This document shows, in pieces, positions 43,801-55,399 of a stretch of DNA of 64,000 nt. The stretch comes from Morinoia aosen. Its lineage: Eukaryota; Arthropoda; Malacostraca; Amphipoda; Talitridae. Position 1 is the stretch's first letter. Each line of letters opens with the position of its first letter. Below the pieces are notes generated by a model. The model was given only the letters and a program-made list of their open reading frames with translations. It was not told the origin of the DNA and ran no database searches. The DNA lies in assembly GCA_030386875.1 (NCBI GenBank), contig CM059575.1, forward strand, positions 15,214,293 to 15,278,292, in the 5' to 3' direction. The translations under genes were made by a program, and so were the position numbers.

Positions 43801-44543
43801 AAGGCCATAAGAAATAAGAAAAAAAATTCAATCTTTCGGGAGTTGATGAGCCCGAGTGCACACGGCCCGTCAAAAATGTATAATAATGTTCAACAAACTA
43901 CATGACACACATTCTTATCTCCTAAGAATTCGCGTGATATGCATTCCTAATCGAATCTGATGGATAATTCCACTGGAAATTATGGATTAGCTTGTATCAC
44001 AGATACGCTCATCACAAACTTTCGGCTGGCTTCGGACAGACAGACACCCCTCTTATTTTCGTATGGATTGAAAACATTTTACTTTAAATATCTTGGAAAC
44101 TTTTAGGTGAAATTAATCCATGGTATCCCATCCAATTTCAAGACGCACACCAGAAACTGGAAGAAGAGATTAGATCTTGGGTGTCCCGTGACTGGTATTT
44201 CATGTTCATGTATCAGGCGCGATTGTTGATAGGCCTTGTTTAGTGCTATGAAGAATCCCTTGACTGCGAAAGACCAGTGAATCGAGTGTTAGGTTCAGTG
44301 GTGATGAGGCATGTCTCCTCTATAATACACAAGTCCACCCCCCTTTATATGAAAGAAAAATGAGGGTTAAATGAGAGAAAGGCCGTAAGCAATTAAAAAA
44401 TTCAACCTTTCGAGAGTTGATGAGGCCGAGTGCACACGGCCCGTATCACAGGTACGCTCATCACGCACTTTCGGCTGGCTTCGGACAGACTGAGAGACGG
44501 ACGGACACGGCTCCTATTATAGTATAGATTATTCGACATAAGT
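43801..44543 (+). repeat. Two direct copies of a retroposon-like 3' end
   Basis: The segment GAGTTGATGAG-CCGAGTGCACACGGCCCG through GCTCATCAC and TTTCGGCTGGCTTCGGACAGAC occurs at about 43,850-44,065 and 44,408-44,540. The second copy ends in a GACGGACGGACACGG and CCTATTATAGTATAGATT tail, a form familiar from RTE-type LINEs or their SINEs; that family link is tentative. Confidence 0.5.
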
Positions 44544-45927
44544 GTGAACCCGAATTGAAAAAACAGGGTTGTTTTCAAATAAAAGCTGTTTTTCATGAGC
44601 ATTAAGTGTTCCTAAATCGACTATTTAATGCGTACTCTTTCTTCTTACAACTTTCATACATTTATTCTATTTTAACTTTCGAATAAATTGAATTTCAGTT
44701 AAAACATATTTATGTAATTATTTTAAACGTTTAACCGTTCACTTAGTATTTGATGGGACTAACCGAGCACTTAACCAATAAAAAAAAACTGCGTATGATT
44801 ATTTTTAAAATATTTTCCAACTCGTGCACGGAGAAAACAATAACTTCCTTCCGTTCTAGAGATCAACAAATTGTTGGCAATAATGAATTTACATATAGAG
44901 AGCATGTATAAGGTTTAATTTTGTTTAAGAGCTCATTATATTCTCAATTTTCTAATCCTGTGTCAAGAAGGATATTAATCAGTAAATTTTCGAACAATTC
45001 GTTAAATAGAACTTTTATGCATCATACGTATGAAATTTTCAGTGACTAAAGTAGTTTTTCAGCTTATTAAGAAAAGTATATGTAGAGTTTAGGTAAGTGA
45101 TATGTAGAATAATGAAGTATATTTGATACCTCTGGAATGAATATCACGAGTCATTCTTAGCACTGCTTAATAATGCCACATGTCTAACAATTCCGCAGCA
45201 GAAAAAGAACGAAGTGAAACATGCAAAACTTATACTGTTTATTTGTGTCTGGTTGTTATATGAATGTAGTATGTAATTAAAAGTACGAATAATTTATTTC
45301 TAATATAATTTTATTAACTAATGCGTATACAGATAATTCATTTAAATAACTTGCATAGATAAACTCTATGTCGAGAAACTCCTTCTGTCTGCCCTAGTTA
45401 ACGTGTAAATATCAAGTAAAATTTAGATACACTTGAACCTATTTAATGCAAATACAGAAGTGACAGTTATAAAACTGCATCAAGTTATTTCTCATGTATG
45501 TATGTGCATTTCCTCATTTAATTTTCATGTTGTGAAGTCTAGTTTGATGGAAGGCTTAAATGAAATCACTATTACTGGATGCACATGTTGAAAAAAAATT
45601 CATCCAACAAAATAGCAATACAACATAACATTATTTATTCTGTAAATTCTTTTCATTTATTGAACAAATTATAGTAATTAATTTAATGGTAAGCATTTTA
45701 TTAATTGTTAAATATCAATTATCCATAGAGAATGAAAAATTTCAAACATTTTTTGTTCTTCTTAACTAGACTGCGTCATTTGTATAATAATTCTGTCAGT
45801 AATTAGTTAGGAACTAGCTCAGATTTTGTGTTTGAATCATTTTCTCTTTTGAGCACACAGAGCTATACTGTCATTAGTTGTAGCAGGCAGGATATGGTGT
45901 TGCATTTATTTTTGCAGAAAAGTCATA
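44544..45927. other. AT-rich stretch without recognised content
   Basis: No ORF of note and no repeat supported. Confidence 0.4.
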
Positions 45928-45935
45928 TAAAAAAC

Positions 45936-46617
45936 TGTCAATATTGAATATAATGTTGTCAACAAATTTCCTAATTTCGTAGGTATAGATGGGTAATATA
46001 GTCAATTTTAAGATGTTTTACACGAATGACAATGTGCCCGGAAATGCTTAGTTTTTGCGTTATTTATGTTTGAAATTATACGAACGGCGCTCCTGAATGA
46101 CCCTTTCAACGCAAAAACAGTCATTGTTTTAGCAATGAAAATGGAAGCTAACCCCTATTACAAACGTAAAGAGGTTGGGTCGTGAGGAGTAGCAACAGTT
46201 CTTTTAGTGAAAATTATAAATAAAGCTTTCTAGTGACGTTTGTTTACATCGACTCAAAAATGGCTGCCGCCATGTTCAGCTGGTTGGCGCCATGGCGGCA
46301 GCCACCTTGGCGTTGATGTAAACAAACGTCACACGAAACCTTTATTTATAATTTTCATTAAAAGAACTGTTCCTACCCTTCACGACCCAACCTCTTTACG
46401 TTCGTAATAGGGGGTTAGCTTTCGTTATTAATTTAATTACGCTAGCCCCGCGTGCTTCCATGGCGCGCACAAGCCAGCTTCAAAGTTGAATAATTCAAAA
46501 ATAACGCATCGCCGGGCAGAATGTCATTCATGTAAAACGTCTTATAATCAACTATATTACCCATCTATACCTACAAAATTATGAAATTTGTTGACAACGT
46601 TATATTCAATATTGACC
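45936..46617. mobile_element. hAT-like MITE, family 1, copy 2
   Basis: 682 bp; perfect 8-bp duplication TAAAAAAC at 45928-45935 and 46618-46625 if the first base is read as a G-to-T change. Arms match copy 1 (TCAATATTGAATATAATGTTG, TTCGTAGGTATAGATGGG). A family-2 hairpin is inserted in the core. Confidence 0.85.
46145..46422. mobile_element. Hairpin MITE, family 2, near-perfect palindrome
   Basis: 278 bp that fold on themselves almost end to end, from AAGCTAACCCC to GGGGGTTAGCTT. The centre is GC-rich with GGCTGCCGCCAT and its inverse. Both strands contain GCCAT cores. Non-coding; nested in the family-1 MITE. Confidence 0.8.
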
Positions 46618-47039
46618 TAAAAAACTAACTCAATTGTGAAAATAAGATAAAAATGCTCAACATTCTATTATATTTTTAGGACATTAGTATTACATTTTTA
46701 ATCAGATGTAACCATATGTTTCATTGAATAAACTTATTATTCTGCTAATCTTCGGTTAAAAAAATCATCAATTTTTCAGTAAAAGAGATGTGTTTAAGTT
46801 AAGTATTTCAAAATATTAAAGTACTTAAAATTAATGTAATCATAATATTGATGTTTATTTGTTGTTTATTGTCCAAACTTTTTTATTAATTGCTTCTGGC
46901 CAACTTTTTCTCATTATCTGTAAATCATTTAGGAATATATTTTGATATATTGTTGAGTGGTTTATGTTTTAATTTTTTTTTTGTAGCCAACATCCTGAAA
47001 GGCATTCTTTGGCTGTAGTTTTGAAGTATTAGTATTTGT

Positions 47040-47202
47040 GTAGGAGAGGACAATAATCAATTTTCCAATTTGTGCTTTGTAAACACAGTTAATTAGATGA
47101 AAATAAATAATTTTTCTTATATGCTCTTTCCAGCGCATATGAACGTAAATGTTGAGCATTTGCTAGTAATAGATTTTTGAGTTTTTGCTGCCTAAACATA
47201 GT
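47040..47202. repeat. Family-3 MITE arms, left of the pogo relic
   Basis: One partial arm (about 47,042-47,145) and the start of a second (from about 47,146), whose GCCTAAACATAGTTA joins ATTAGATAGAAATAAACAAG at 49,775 when the pogo element is taken out. Confidence 0.6.
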
Positions 47203-47573
47203 TAGGGTAAAGTCCGAAAGTTCGTCCGATGTAAATGGTTCAAACTTCAAACACTCTCAAACGATTCTCAAGATCGCTATTGCTCAAGCAAATGTCGTCA
47301 ACAAAGCTCAAATGCATCAAGTTCATTGTGCTTTGCTCTAAAAAGCAATCTTTCATATCTTGATATGAAAAAACACTTGCTCTGCGTACACTTTGTCCAA
47401 CTGAAATTTTTGAAAGTTCGTACCAAATTCGAAATTAATTTAAAATTTCGACCGCATTTTGAATCTCGTTTCAAAAGTTCGTGCACCCTCTAAAATGGAA
47501 TTTATATTTTTGTTTAGCGCTAAAGTTACCTGTGAGCGTTCAAATTTTATGTAATATAATAGCGTGTTCATTT

Positions 47574-48121
47574 GGTAAATCTGAAGGGTATGTCAGTTGT
47601 CGATTTTCCACTTTTTGGTGCCTGAACCTAATTAATTGAATCAAAATAAACAAGTTTTCTTCTATGCACTTTCCGTCTCAAATGAGTATTTTACGATTTA
47701 TAGCGGTAAGTTTAGTTTCTTCTTTGACAACGAATGCGCTCGAATAAACAGCTACTCATCGATTTTCGAATTTTTCTTGCTTGAATCTTGGGAGTAACAT
47801 TGAAATAAACAACTTTTCTTCTATACAATTTTTTGGTCAAATGAGTATTTAATGAGGTATAGCGGTAGGTTTGGTTTCGTCTCTGATGACAGTCGCGCTG
47901 GAAGCGAGTGCGCATTGCAGTGTTGCTGTCCGACGTGCTCCTTGAATAACTTGCCGCTTCATACAATGGAGTTGCGGTAAGTCATTTACCGCTATAACTA
48001 ATAAAATACTCATTTGAGACGGAAAGTGCATAGAAGAAAACTTGTTTATTTCGATCTAATTAACTATGCTAAGGCATCAAAATTTACAAAATCAATAACT
48101 GACATATCCTTCAGATTTACC
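47574..48121. mobile_element. hAT-like MITE, family 3, inside the pogo relic
   Basis: 548 bp with a perfect 8-bp duplication GTTCATTT (47566-47573 and 48122-48129). Termini GGTAAATCTGAAGG on both sides. Arms carry CACTTTCCGTCTCAAATGAG. Confidence 0.9.
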
Positions 48122-48797
48122 GTTCATTTTTAATGGATTTGATAAGTACGTTTTGATGCAGATCTTAGACTCCACTCCAGAGTTAAATGGTATAGGCTAC
48201 CTAGCATTAACTTCTGAATGGGACAATAAAACTAAATATTTATTAACAAGTTTTATAAGATTTATAGCTTCTCAGGTCCATAGAGAGCAATAATAAGCAT
48301 CCGTTTATATACCATTACATACGTATATTATAATACTTATGATACCTACGTACACTTTAAGGCCTCCAAGCTGTTCGTTCGGGATAGGCCTATATAGTAC
48401 GTATTTCTTAAATGGAGGAAAATGAAACGTAAACAATTGGTCTTTTATCACAATAAGCTTACAGTAGCTATGTATCACAGAAAATAAGAGAATATAAGAT
48501 ATCATCCTTCATACATGTAACAATTGTTTGGATGCCTATAGCTATAGAAAGAGAATTTTATGTCTCGATGACAAATAAAAAATAATTTTTCACCTTTGAT
48601 TAGAGGAACAGAATTGTCACCGATCTTTGGACTGTGTGGCTTGAGAACAATAATGTTAACTACCTGATTATAGGCTGCCTAAATGTTCGAAAGTAACTTG
48701 ATAAGTTTCTTTCATAGATCAAAATATTGTCTTCCTACCTATGGCTCAAAAATGAATCAAAAAATCCTGTCCAAAGGTTGATAAGCAAACCTATCAA

Positions 48798-49198
48798 CTA
48801 ATTCCTACTTTTTTTTGATTGCCATACTTTTGTTTTACTTCTTTGGCAGGCATTGCATTTGAAGTCCATTGATTTTATTTGTTTATCAGTCATGTTACTG
48901 AAATCTATGGCCAGACAGTCTTTGTGAAACCACCGACTGCAATGATTACACCCAATCCAAGCACTTGTATTTTCCTGTTCATCATTGCCTCCACAAGCAT
49001 TGCATGACTCACTATCTTCAATTACATCTCCATCACTGTCTTCATTGTCATACATCAAAGCCTCGTCATTAGACGAATCCTCTTTGTTGCGTTACTTTTG
49101 TCACTTGCGTTGCGAATACTCAAACTTCCATTTTTTATCTCTGCTAATGCGTGAATGAGATCATCATTGCAGTTCTGGTGTTTTTTATGAGGAGCCAT
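48798..49198 (-). pseudogene. pogo-type transposase, core deleted
   Basis: The minus strand starts with ATG at 49198 and gives about 40 residues resembling the N-terminal Psq-type helix-turn-helix of pogo/Tigger transposases (MAPHKKHQ, then NGSLSIRNAS). After a frame change near 49,090 follow an acidic linker and a PHD-like zinc finger (CNACGG, WIGCNHC, RWFHKDC, FKCNAC), found at the C-terminus of many insect pogo-type transposases. The DDE domain is missing. So this is an internally deleted copy; it could still encode a small PHD protein from the TTG/ATG at 49058-49055. Confidence 0.7.
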
Positions 49199-49774
49199 AA
49201 TTTAAGGTCAACATTTGTCCCAATTCATAAACTATAAAATCTATACCTGAAAAGATATTAAGTATCATAAACAATGAGGACAAACTTGAAGAAAAAAACG
49301 TACGAACAAACGAATTCATAAAAATGATTTCTTCAAGACTCCGTACATGTGGACGAAGCAATAACACAAGCCGTTAAAAGATTAGAAATTTTGTACACCT
49401 CGGAAACAAACAAAGGGAGAAAAAAAAACCTCTGTAAAATAGCAGCACTACAGCTGTCAACACTCACACAGGTACAACATCGCCTAACACAACAACTTTG
49501 TTAACGGAAAAATTTTTAGTCGGCGATGCAAAATGGTAGTCAGTTAAGGTGTGACGACTTCATAAACAACTGAAACGGAGGTCATTGACTTGGGCTGCCA
49601 TTTTTGTTGAAACAGTGATATTTATTTGCGGTGTGTGCTAATTATACAATATTATAAACCAACAGTTACCACGTGAACCACTTTTCGATGAACTTCAACT
49701 CCATACTAGCTTATTAAAGTAAAATATACCTAGTGTACGGAATTTCAAAGTGGACGAATTTTTGGAACTTACCC

Positions 49775-49992
49775 TAATTAGATAGAAATAAACAAGTTTT
49801 TATAGCAAAATGAAATGATTGAAGGAGGTAAATTTGGAAAGCTTATTTAGGCCTATTTTGTTTTATCTGCTGAATTTTATGTGGATTTGTTCCTGGTATA
49901 GCTGAAATGTTTTAGTAAACTGTAGTTGAGGGGGAATACTTGAGTAGTTTTGGGAAGGACTAGGGGTTGTTTCTTACACTTTTTCCCATTTT
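49775..49992. repeat. Rest of the interrupted family-3 arm
   Basis: ATTAGATAGAAATAAACAAG continues the arm broken at 47,202; similarity fades within ~60 bp. The rest is unassigned. Confidence 0.5.
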
Positions 49993-50398
49993 GGTAAATG
50001 TGGAGTGGACAATAATTAATTTTCCAATTTTTGGTGCTTGAAAATAGGGAATTGGATCAAAATAAAGAATTTTTCTTTAATTCACTTTCTGTCTCAAATG
50101 AGTATTTAACAAGTTATAGTGGTAATGTATTGTAATTGAGCTAATCTAACCTAAAGTAACCTAACAAACGATCGTTCAAGAGCATTACAGCTGTTGAAAG
50201 CGAGAGTCCATTAAGGATCCTCCCCTCTAACCGATTTTTCCCGCACTGCAAACAATTGAATTGCGGTAGGTAACCTAGAGCTATAACTCGTTAAATGCTT
50301 CTTTGCGACGGACAGGGCATAGAAAAAAAATTGTTTATTTAAATCTAATTGACACTTTGACGCTTGCCTCAGTTTTCCAGTTTGGTCCAATTAGCACA

Positions 50399-50414
50399 GA
50401 CGTCTATAGACGTC
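50399..50414. repeat. Subterminal palindrome, left
   Basis: GACGTCTATAGACGTC, 46 bp inside the left end of the piggyBac-like element. Identical to the right copy. Confidence 0.9.
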
Positions 50415-50591
50415 GTAACTAGACCTGGCACAATAACCCCTGGACTTGAGGAGGCGTCAATGCAGTGTGCTTCTACATAGGGTTGTCCGAATGATGCACC
50501 ATTTGTACCAATTTTGAGCGGGTGTATGAGTGTTTTGGACTTCCTTTGTTTCCATTTTGCGTCATCTTTCCAAGACTGATATAGTCACCTA

Positions 50592-51420
50592 ATGGGCCAT
50601 GCAAAGATGCCAACTGTTACGTATTATTTTTGCTGTAAAGGGTTGTATGTAATTCCAGAGTTCCCAAAAATCATGAGTGGACAAAGATATCAAATGATTC
50701 TAAAGCATCTGCATATGGACTCGAAAGAGAGTGATGATCCTCTCAACAAAGTAAGGCCTATTATTGATTTATTGATAGATAACATTCGTAGCTGCTACTA
50801 TCCTGAACAGAACCTCAGTCTTGACAAGTCAATGATGGCATGGCGTGGAAGACTTTGATTTTGCCAATACGTAAAAGGCAAAAACACAAGTTTGGCATCA
50901 AGTTCTATGCCCTTTGTTGAAACTAACGGCTTCATATTGAACTTTGTGATTTATCAAGGTAAGTCAACCGTGGAAGAGGATGATGAAGGAGATGGTCATT
51001 GCCAGAAAATTGTGATATTGATGCGGCCATACCTTGATAAAGGTCACGGACTCTACATGGATAACTTCTATAATAGTGTGGGTCTTTCTGAGTTACTCCA
51101 TAACAGAAAACTCATACTATTGGAACTCTCAGGACGAATAGAAGAGACAATCCCAAGAGCATCACTCAAAGGAAACTAAAGAAACCCGGTGAGGCCTGCT
51201 GGATGAGAAGAGGACCCGTTTATTTGTCAAAATGGAAAGACAAGAGAGAAATTCTTATGCTTAGCACCAAGCATCATCACAGAATGGGGAATTGCACCTC
51301 AAATCTTGGACGTAGTAAACTAAAGCCCATTTGTGTTCAAGATTACAACGCAAACATGGGTGGAGTCGATCGTTCAGAATAACTTCTCTCTTACGTCCAG
51401 CATGCATATGACTAGACCTC
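50592..51420 (+). pseudogene. piggyBac transposase, broken
   Basis: Two frames (50592-50858 and 50892-51179) cover the middle of a piggyBac transposase. The first has SGQRYQMILKHLHM and the first catalytic Asp in LSLDKSMMAWRGRL, then a stop. The second has HKFGIKFYALCETNG-like sequence leading to NFVIYQGKS and the next catalytic Asp in LYMDNFYNSVGL. Beyond 51,180, traces such as WMRRGPVYLSKWKD and NMGGVDRSE appear in other frames. Both ends are missing and stops and shifts are frequent, so no active enzyme. Confidence 0.9.
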
Positions 51421-51773
51421 AGGTCATGCAACTGTACTTTTTCTTGTTTTATGTGATACAGTAGTTTTTCATTCAGTAGATAAATTTATTTTTTCATTGC
51501 TTGCGTAGTTTATTATTTTTTTATTTGCATCAACGTTGTCAAGGAACTAGTCAGAGGAATTATCAAAATATTTTTTATTTCTGTTTCAAATTGAATCCAA
51601 ACAGTAAAAAACATTTCATTTTCTTGTAATTGCACTTGCATTCATGATTTAATGTTGTGTGATGGATTTAAACTGAATTAAGAGAGTTTATATGATATAA
51701 TGCATTTCATTTTTGCATGACGGGAAGAGACGTCGTGAGTAGTTTGTGCCACTGCGGGTACCAAAAGCACCAC

Positions 51774-51789
51774 GACGTCTATAGACGTC
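51774..51789. repeat. Subterminal palindrome, right
   Basis: Second copy of GACGTCTATAGACGTC, 154 bp inside the right end. A related GGACGTCGTCGAGCGTC lies at the terminus. Confidence 0.9.
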
Positions 51790-52009
51790 ACTCCATTTTT
51801 TACTGTCAATAGACTCGTTTATTAAATATATAAACTGACACAAAATATTCGGTATCATTTCCGACTATAAATTAAGAATGGTGGGGGTGTGCATTTGGAC
51901 AAAACTGGCATGACGGCTATGGACGTCGTCGAGCGTCAATGTGATAACCATGTTTAGGCGCTAAAAAGTGGAAAATCGATTATTGCCCTCTCCTTCACAT
52001 TTACCAAAT

Positions 52010-53380
52010 CCTATTAATCTATGTGCAGCAACTTTTTGCGCATCCAATGATACCTAAATCATTACTCTACTACAAAAACTCGGAGAAAAGAGATCTTGTG
52101 AAAAATGACCATTTTCTTCCCGTTGGCTTGCAACTATGTCAAAAGTTGGAACATGTAGTAGATATGGCCCCTATTTATTCCCAAAAATACATACGTATGT
52201 CAAATTTTATAGATCTAGATCCATAGAAAAACATTTGGGTCATTTCATTGATTCACACTGATTTCAGGATAGAAAATGCCCGTAGGACCTAATGAAAAAG
52301 AAAAATTGGAAGTTTTTGTATTTATGATACAGACTGGTCATGTTAAGACCTATGGATTTGACGAGACCATACTCTTGAATGAGGTCGTCCCACTTGTTCA
52401 AATTTTTTTGTCTGATTCGTTTGAAAATTAGTCAGTATATGTATTATGTGAAAGTAAACCTTTTTTACTCATGTCGTTTTTCCGATTTAGGCCTCCATAA
52501 GGGGGATGAACGATTTTTCTTATAAAATTTCAAAAATTAGTAAAAATTACTTCGAAAGCGGAATAAGCTTGTAGGTATTCACAACATGTTTAGAACATTC
52601 GAATGGATGTTCAGAGCCCCAAATTTTTTGAAATTTACCCACACAACCTTCCCCCCCTCCCTCAAAGGGAAATTTCTGAAAATCTTATTTCTCAGTATAT
52701 AGACGATTAATTTTTTTTGTTTGATTCACAATGAACTGTTCTACAAAGTTAAGATCCAGTTTGTTGATATCGCTTCAAAAAAATAGGAAATTTTGAATTT
52801 TTTATCACTAAATATATTACATTTTAGTTTTTACTTGGAATGGCAATAAAAAATTTTCTATTTAACTTATCAAAAAACAACTATGCAGGTTTATAGTACT
52901 CACCTTGATCTTTACGCTGAAAAAAAGATCTCCATAAGTAAAAAACTGTTGGAGATATTATTGAAAAAGTTGAGCACGAGCACTTTTTCCTCAAAATGAT
53001 TTTTTTTTTGGCTATGCGGCTTTATTTTTCCTACAGTTTTTCACTTACGAAGGAGATCTTTTCAGCATCATAAAGATTAAGGTGAGTACTATAAATTTGA
53101 GATGTAGCTTTTTTATAAGATGATTAAAAAATTTTTAAAGCCATTTGAAGAAAAAAATTGAAAAAAATTATCATATTCAAACATTTCTGAAATTTTTTTT
53201 TTAAGTGATATAAAAAAACTGAATCTTAACTTTGTAGACCAGTTTATTGTGAATCAAACAAAAAACTAATCATCTTTATGTACAATATTGGCTGAGGAAT
53301 AAGATTTTTTAGAAATTTCCCTCTGAGGGACGGGGAAGGGGGCTATGGGTAAATTCAATAATTTTATGGGCTCTAAATGT
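52010..53380. repeat. Large foldback repeat at 52-53 kb
   Basis: Arm 52,610-52,790 is inverted at 53,190-53,370 (TTTGTTTGATTCACAAT/ATTGTGAATCAAACAAA). Inner arms 52,888-52,970 and 53,030-53,100 pair around AGTACTCACCTT. The left part (52,380-52,500) resembles the 19.7-20.5 kb foldback. No gene. Confidence 0.7.
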
Positions 53381-54497
53381 TTATTAGATTGTTATAAACA
53401 TGCTGTTAATACCTTAAAGCCTATTGCACTCCGGAAGTTTTTTTATTTATTTTTTGAAAATTTTGAAGAAAAAAAACGTTCGATGGCCTTAAAACTGGCT
53501 ATGTGCTCAATGGAAAAAAGCAGCAATTGTGCCGAATTATATTTGAAAAAAATATGTCCTTAGAGCAAGAAGGTATTTTATAAGATTCAACAAGAGTCTA
53601 TCTAATGAATCCTTGCTTTGTTGGCAAAATTTAGACTCAAAGGATGAGCTGGAAAACTAATGACATTCTGTTTTTCCAGTTTTTTGCACCAAAGACATTC
53701 TGAAGTTGGTTTAATTCTTCTTGATTTTCTTCTTTAAGGATATTTGAAGAATAAAATCTGAGTAAATATTCCAAACACTCGATAAACTGAAGCAGGATAT
53801 AATAAAAAAATTTGTTATAATAAGGATATAATAAAACATTTTACTTGAAGAAGTGTGTAAATTGTGCGTGAATAATAATGGAAAGACATTTAAATTAAAT
53901 TATTTCCATGTACAAACTCTTCGTGTTTCACTTTCTTTTGCATTGGAGTAGAACTCTTTATCTTTTCACTTGGTATCTTTGTTGCTGAAATAAAATTTCA
54001 TTTAAATAATTTGTTAGAGGCAGATTTGATTTCATGATTTTGCAAATGACTTATATTTCTTGTACAATATAACTCTTACCCAGTCTACTAGAAAAGATCT
54101 AGGCATTCATATAAAAATTATATGCTTTCAAGTAATGAATATAATATGTATGGTCATATATATTCAGTTCCTCTAAATTAGGAAAGATTACAACTATTAT
54201 CTGTTAACTTACTTACCAATAAACTCCATTTGGGAATAGTTCATGTATTTTAATTAGTTTGAATTTTACCTTGTTCCTTTAATTTCTTAAATGTTGAAAA
54301 CTCAATAGCTCAGACTTACCTAAGTTTAGTGCATAATTTTTAGTCATCTGCTTTTTTTCAACGTTGAAATATTGGTAAAACTTGAAAATATTATGCATGT
54401 TACACGTTTACTTTCCTCTGTGCTACTTTCTTTTTGTGTTTTAATTGTATTATTTCTATATGAATTTCTGTGAATTTTCTATTCAATCCTTTTTCAG
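53381..54497. other. Stretch without recognised gene
   Basis: Short ORFs only. The end (GAATTTTCTATTCAATCCTTTTTCAG, split by the exon border) is a good splice acceptor for the next candidate exon. Confidence 0.4.
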
Positions 54498-54673
54498 AAT
54501 TATTGCACTTGAAAAGTGTACATTCTAAATCAGTAATTTCTGACTTGCTGTTTGTTGGCTCATTGAACGCTAGTGCAATTTGTGATGTGAGCTTAGCTCT
54601 GCATCTTCTCCATCAATGCACCAGACCAACAGATGCAACGGCGCCTTTGATTAGACCAATTATTTCCTTCCTG
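54498..54673 (+). CDS. Candidate internal exon, unknown gene
   Basis: Pyrimidine-rich acceptor ending TTTTTCAG, donor GTGAGT, 176 bp open in one frame from codon position 2 to phase 0. The peptide (LLHLKSVHSKSVISDLL, then CDVSLALHLLHQC) looks helical and HEAT-like, unlike the nearby chance ORFs. I do not recognise the gene. The + strand direction matches GMPS downstream. Confidence 0.45.
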
Positions 54674-55356
54674 GTGAGTTTTCGTAGTGCTGTTGTATGG
54701 TTTTCAGGCATCACTGGGTTCTGTGGATTTCATATGCTTGATAGTTTTGCATAACTTTCTTATCAGTCATTAATAATATTTGTTTGCATTACCTTCCTTT
54801 TAGCCAGGAGAGGATAGTTGTATGTTTTAGGGTAGTGTTTAGTGTTTTAATTTGTGCATAACAAATTGTGCTCAAGGTCCTGTTTTTTCATGGTACTAAG
54901 TTATCTTTGCATGGATAGAATTTTTGGAGTGAAATTGCTTCAACGCATACTGTATAAACTAAAATGATGAATAAATCCTATACCAGGAATAGCTACTACC
55001 ATAGTGTCTAATTTCTGCATGGCATAATGTATGTGTACGAAAATAGAAGCTAATCAAGCCAATTAATAATCTCAAATGAATTGATCACCTGTTGCATAAG
55101 TGTTTGAAAAATTTTCAAGTATAACCCTGTCATTAAGATAGGTATATAAAATTACGATACGTGAGCTTGTACTCTTGAATGTTGAATTTTCTGTTTGTTG
55201 CATTAAAGCTTAATATTGCCAAATTCTACATTGTGATTCTGTGGACTTCAAGTTGCATTTCTTAAAATTGCACTATTTTATTCAATGTCCTAGATTTGGC
55301 TTTGAAATTTCTTTCAATCAGTGAAACTAAATTTAGAAATATATTTATCTTGGCAG

Positions 55357-55399
55357 AATGTTCTGCCCTTATGCCAATACTTTGATTATTTAACTCCAG
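55357..55399 (+). CDS. Candidate micro-exon, unknown gene
   Basis: 43 bp between TTGGCAG and GTTAGT. Reads NVLPLCQYFDYLTP in phase 0, compatible with the exon at 54,498, but ends in phase 1, which would hit a stop in the exon at 57,301. So either one of the two is not real or another exon lies between. Confidence 0.25.

Larger units (their letters stand above)
47205..49774 (-). mobile_element. pogo/Tigger-like DNA transposon relic
   Basis: Flanked by TA (47203-47204 and 49775-49776), with termini GGGTAAAGTCCGAAAGTTCG and, inverted, GGGTAAGTTCCAAAAATTCG. It interrupts a family-3 MITE arm and itself carries a family-3 MITE. Coding remains are on the minus strand near the right end. TA target and termini fit Tc1/mariner-pogo elements. 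Confidence 0.75.
50353..51943 (+). mobile_element. piggyBac-like element, defective
   Basis: Termini CACTTTGACGCTTG and, inverted, CACATTGACGCTCG, next to TTGA and ATAA, both one step from TTAA. Taking it out restores the arm order CTAATT...CCATGTTTAGGCGC of the host MITE. It carries a broken transposase and a 16-bp palindrome near each end. Confidence 0.75.
49993..52005. mobile_element. hAT-like MITE, family 3, split by piggyBac
   Basis: Left arm from GGTAAATGTGGAGTGGAC; right arm ends CCTTCACATTTACC. The flanking 8-mers (CCCATTTT and AAATCCTA) do not match, so age or rearrangement has blurred the duplication. The piggyBac relic sits in the right arm. Confidence 0.7.
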
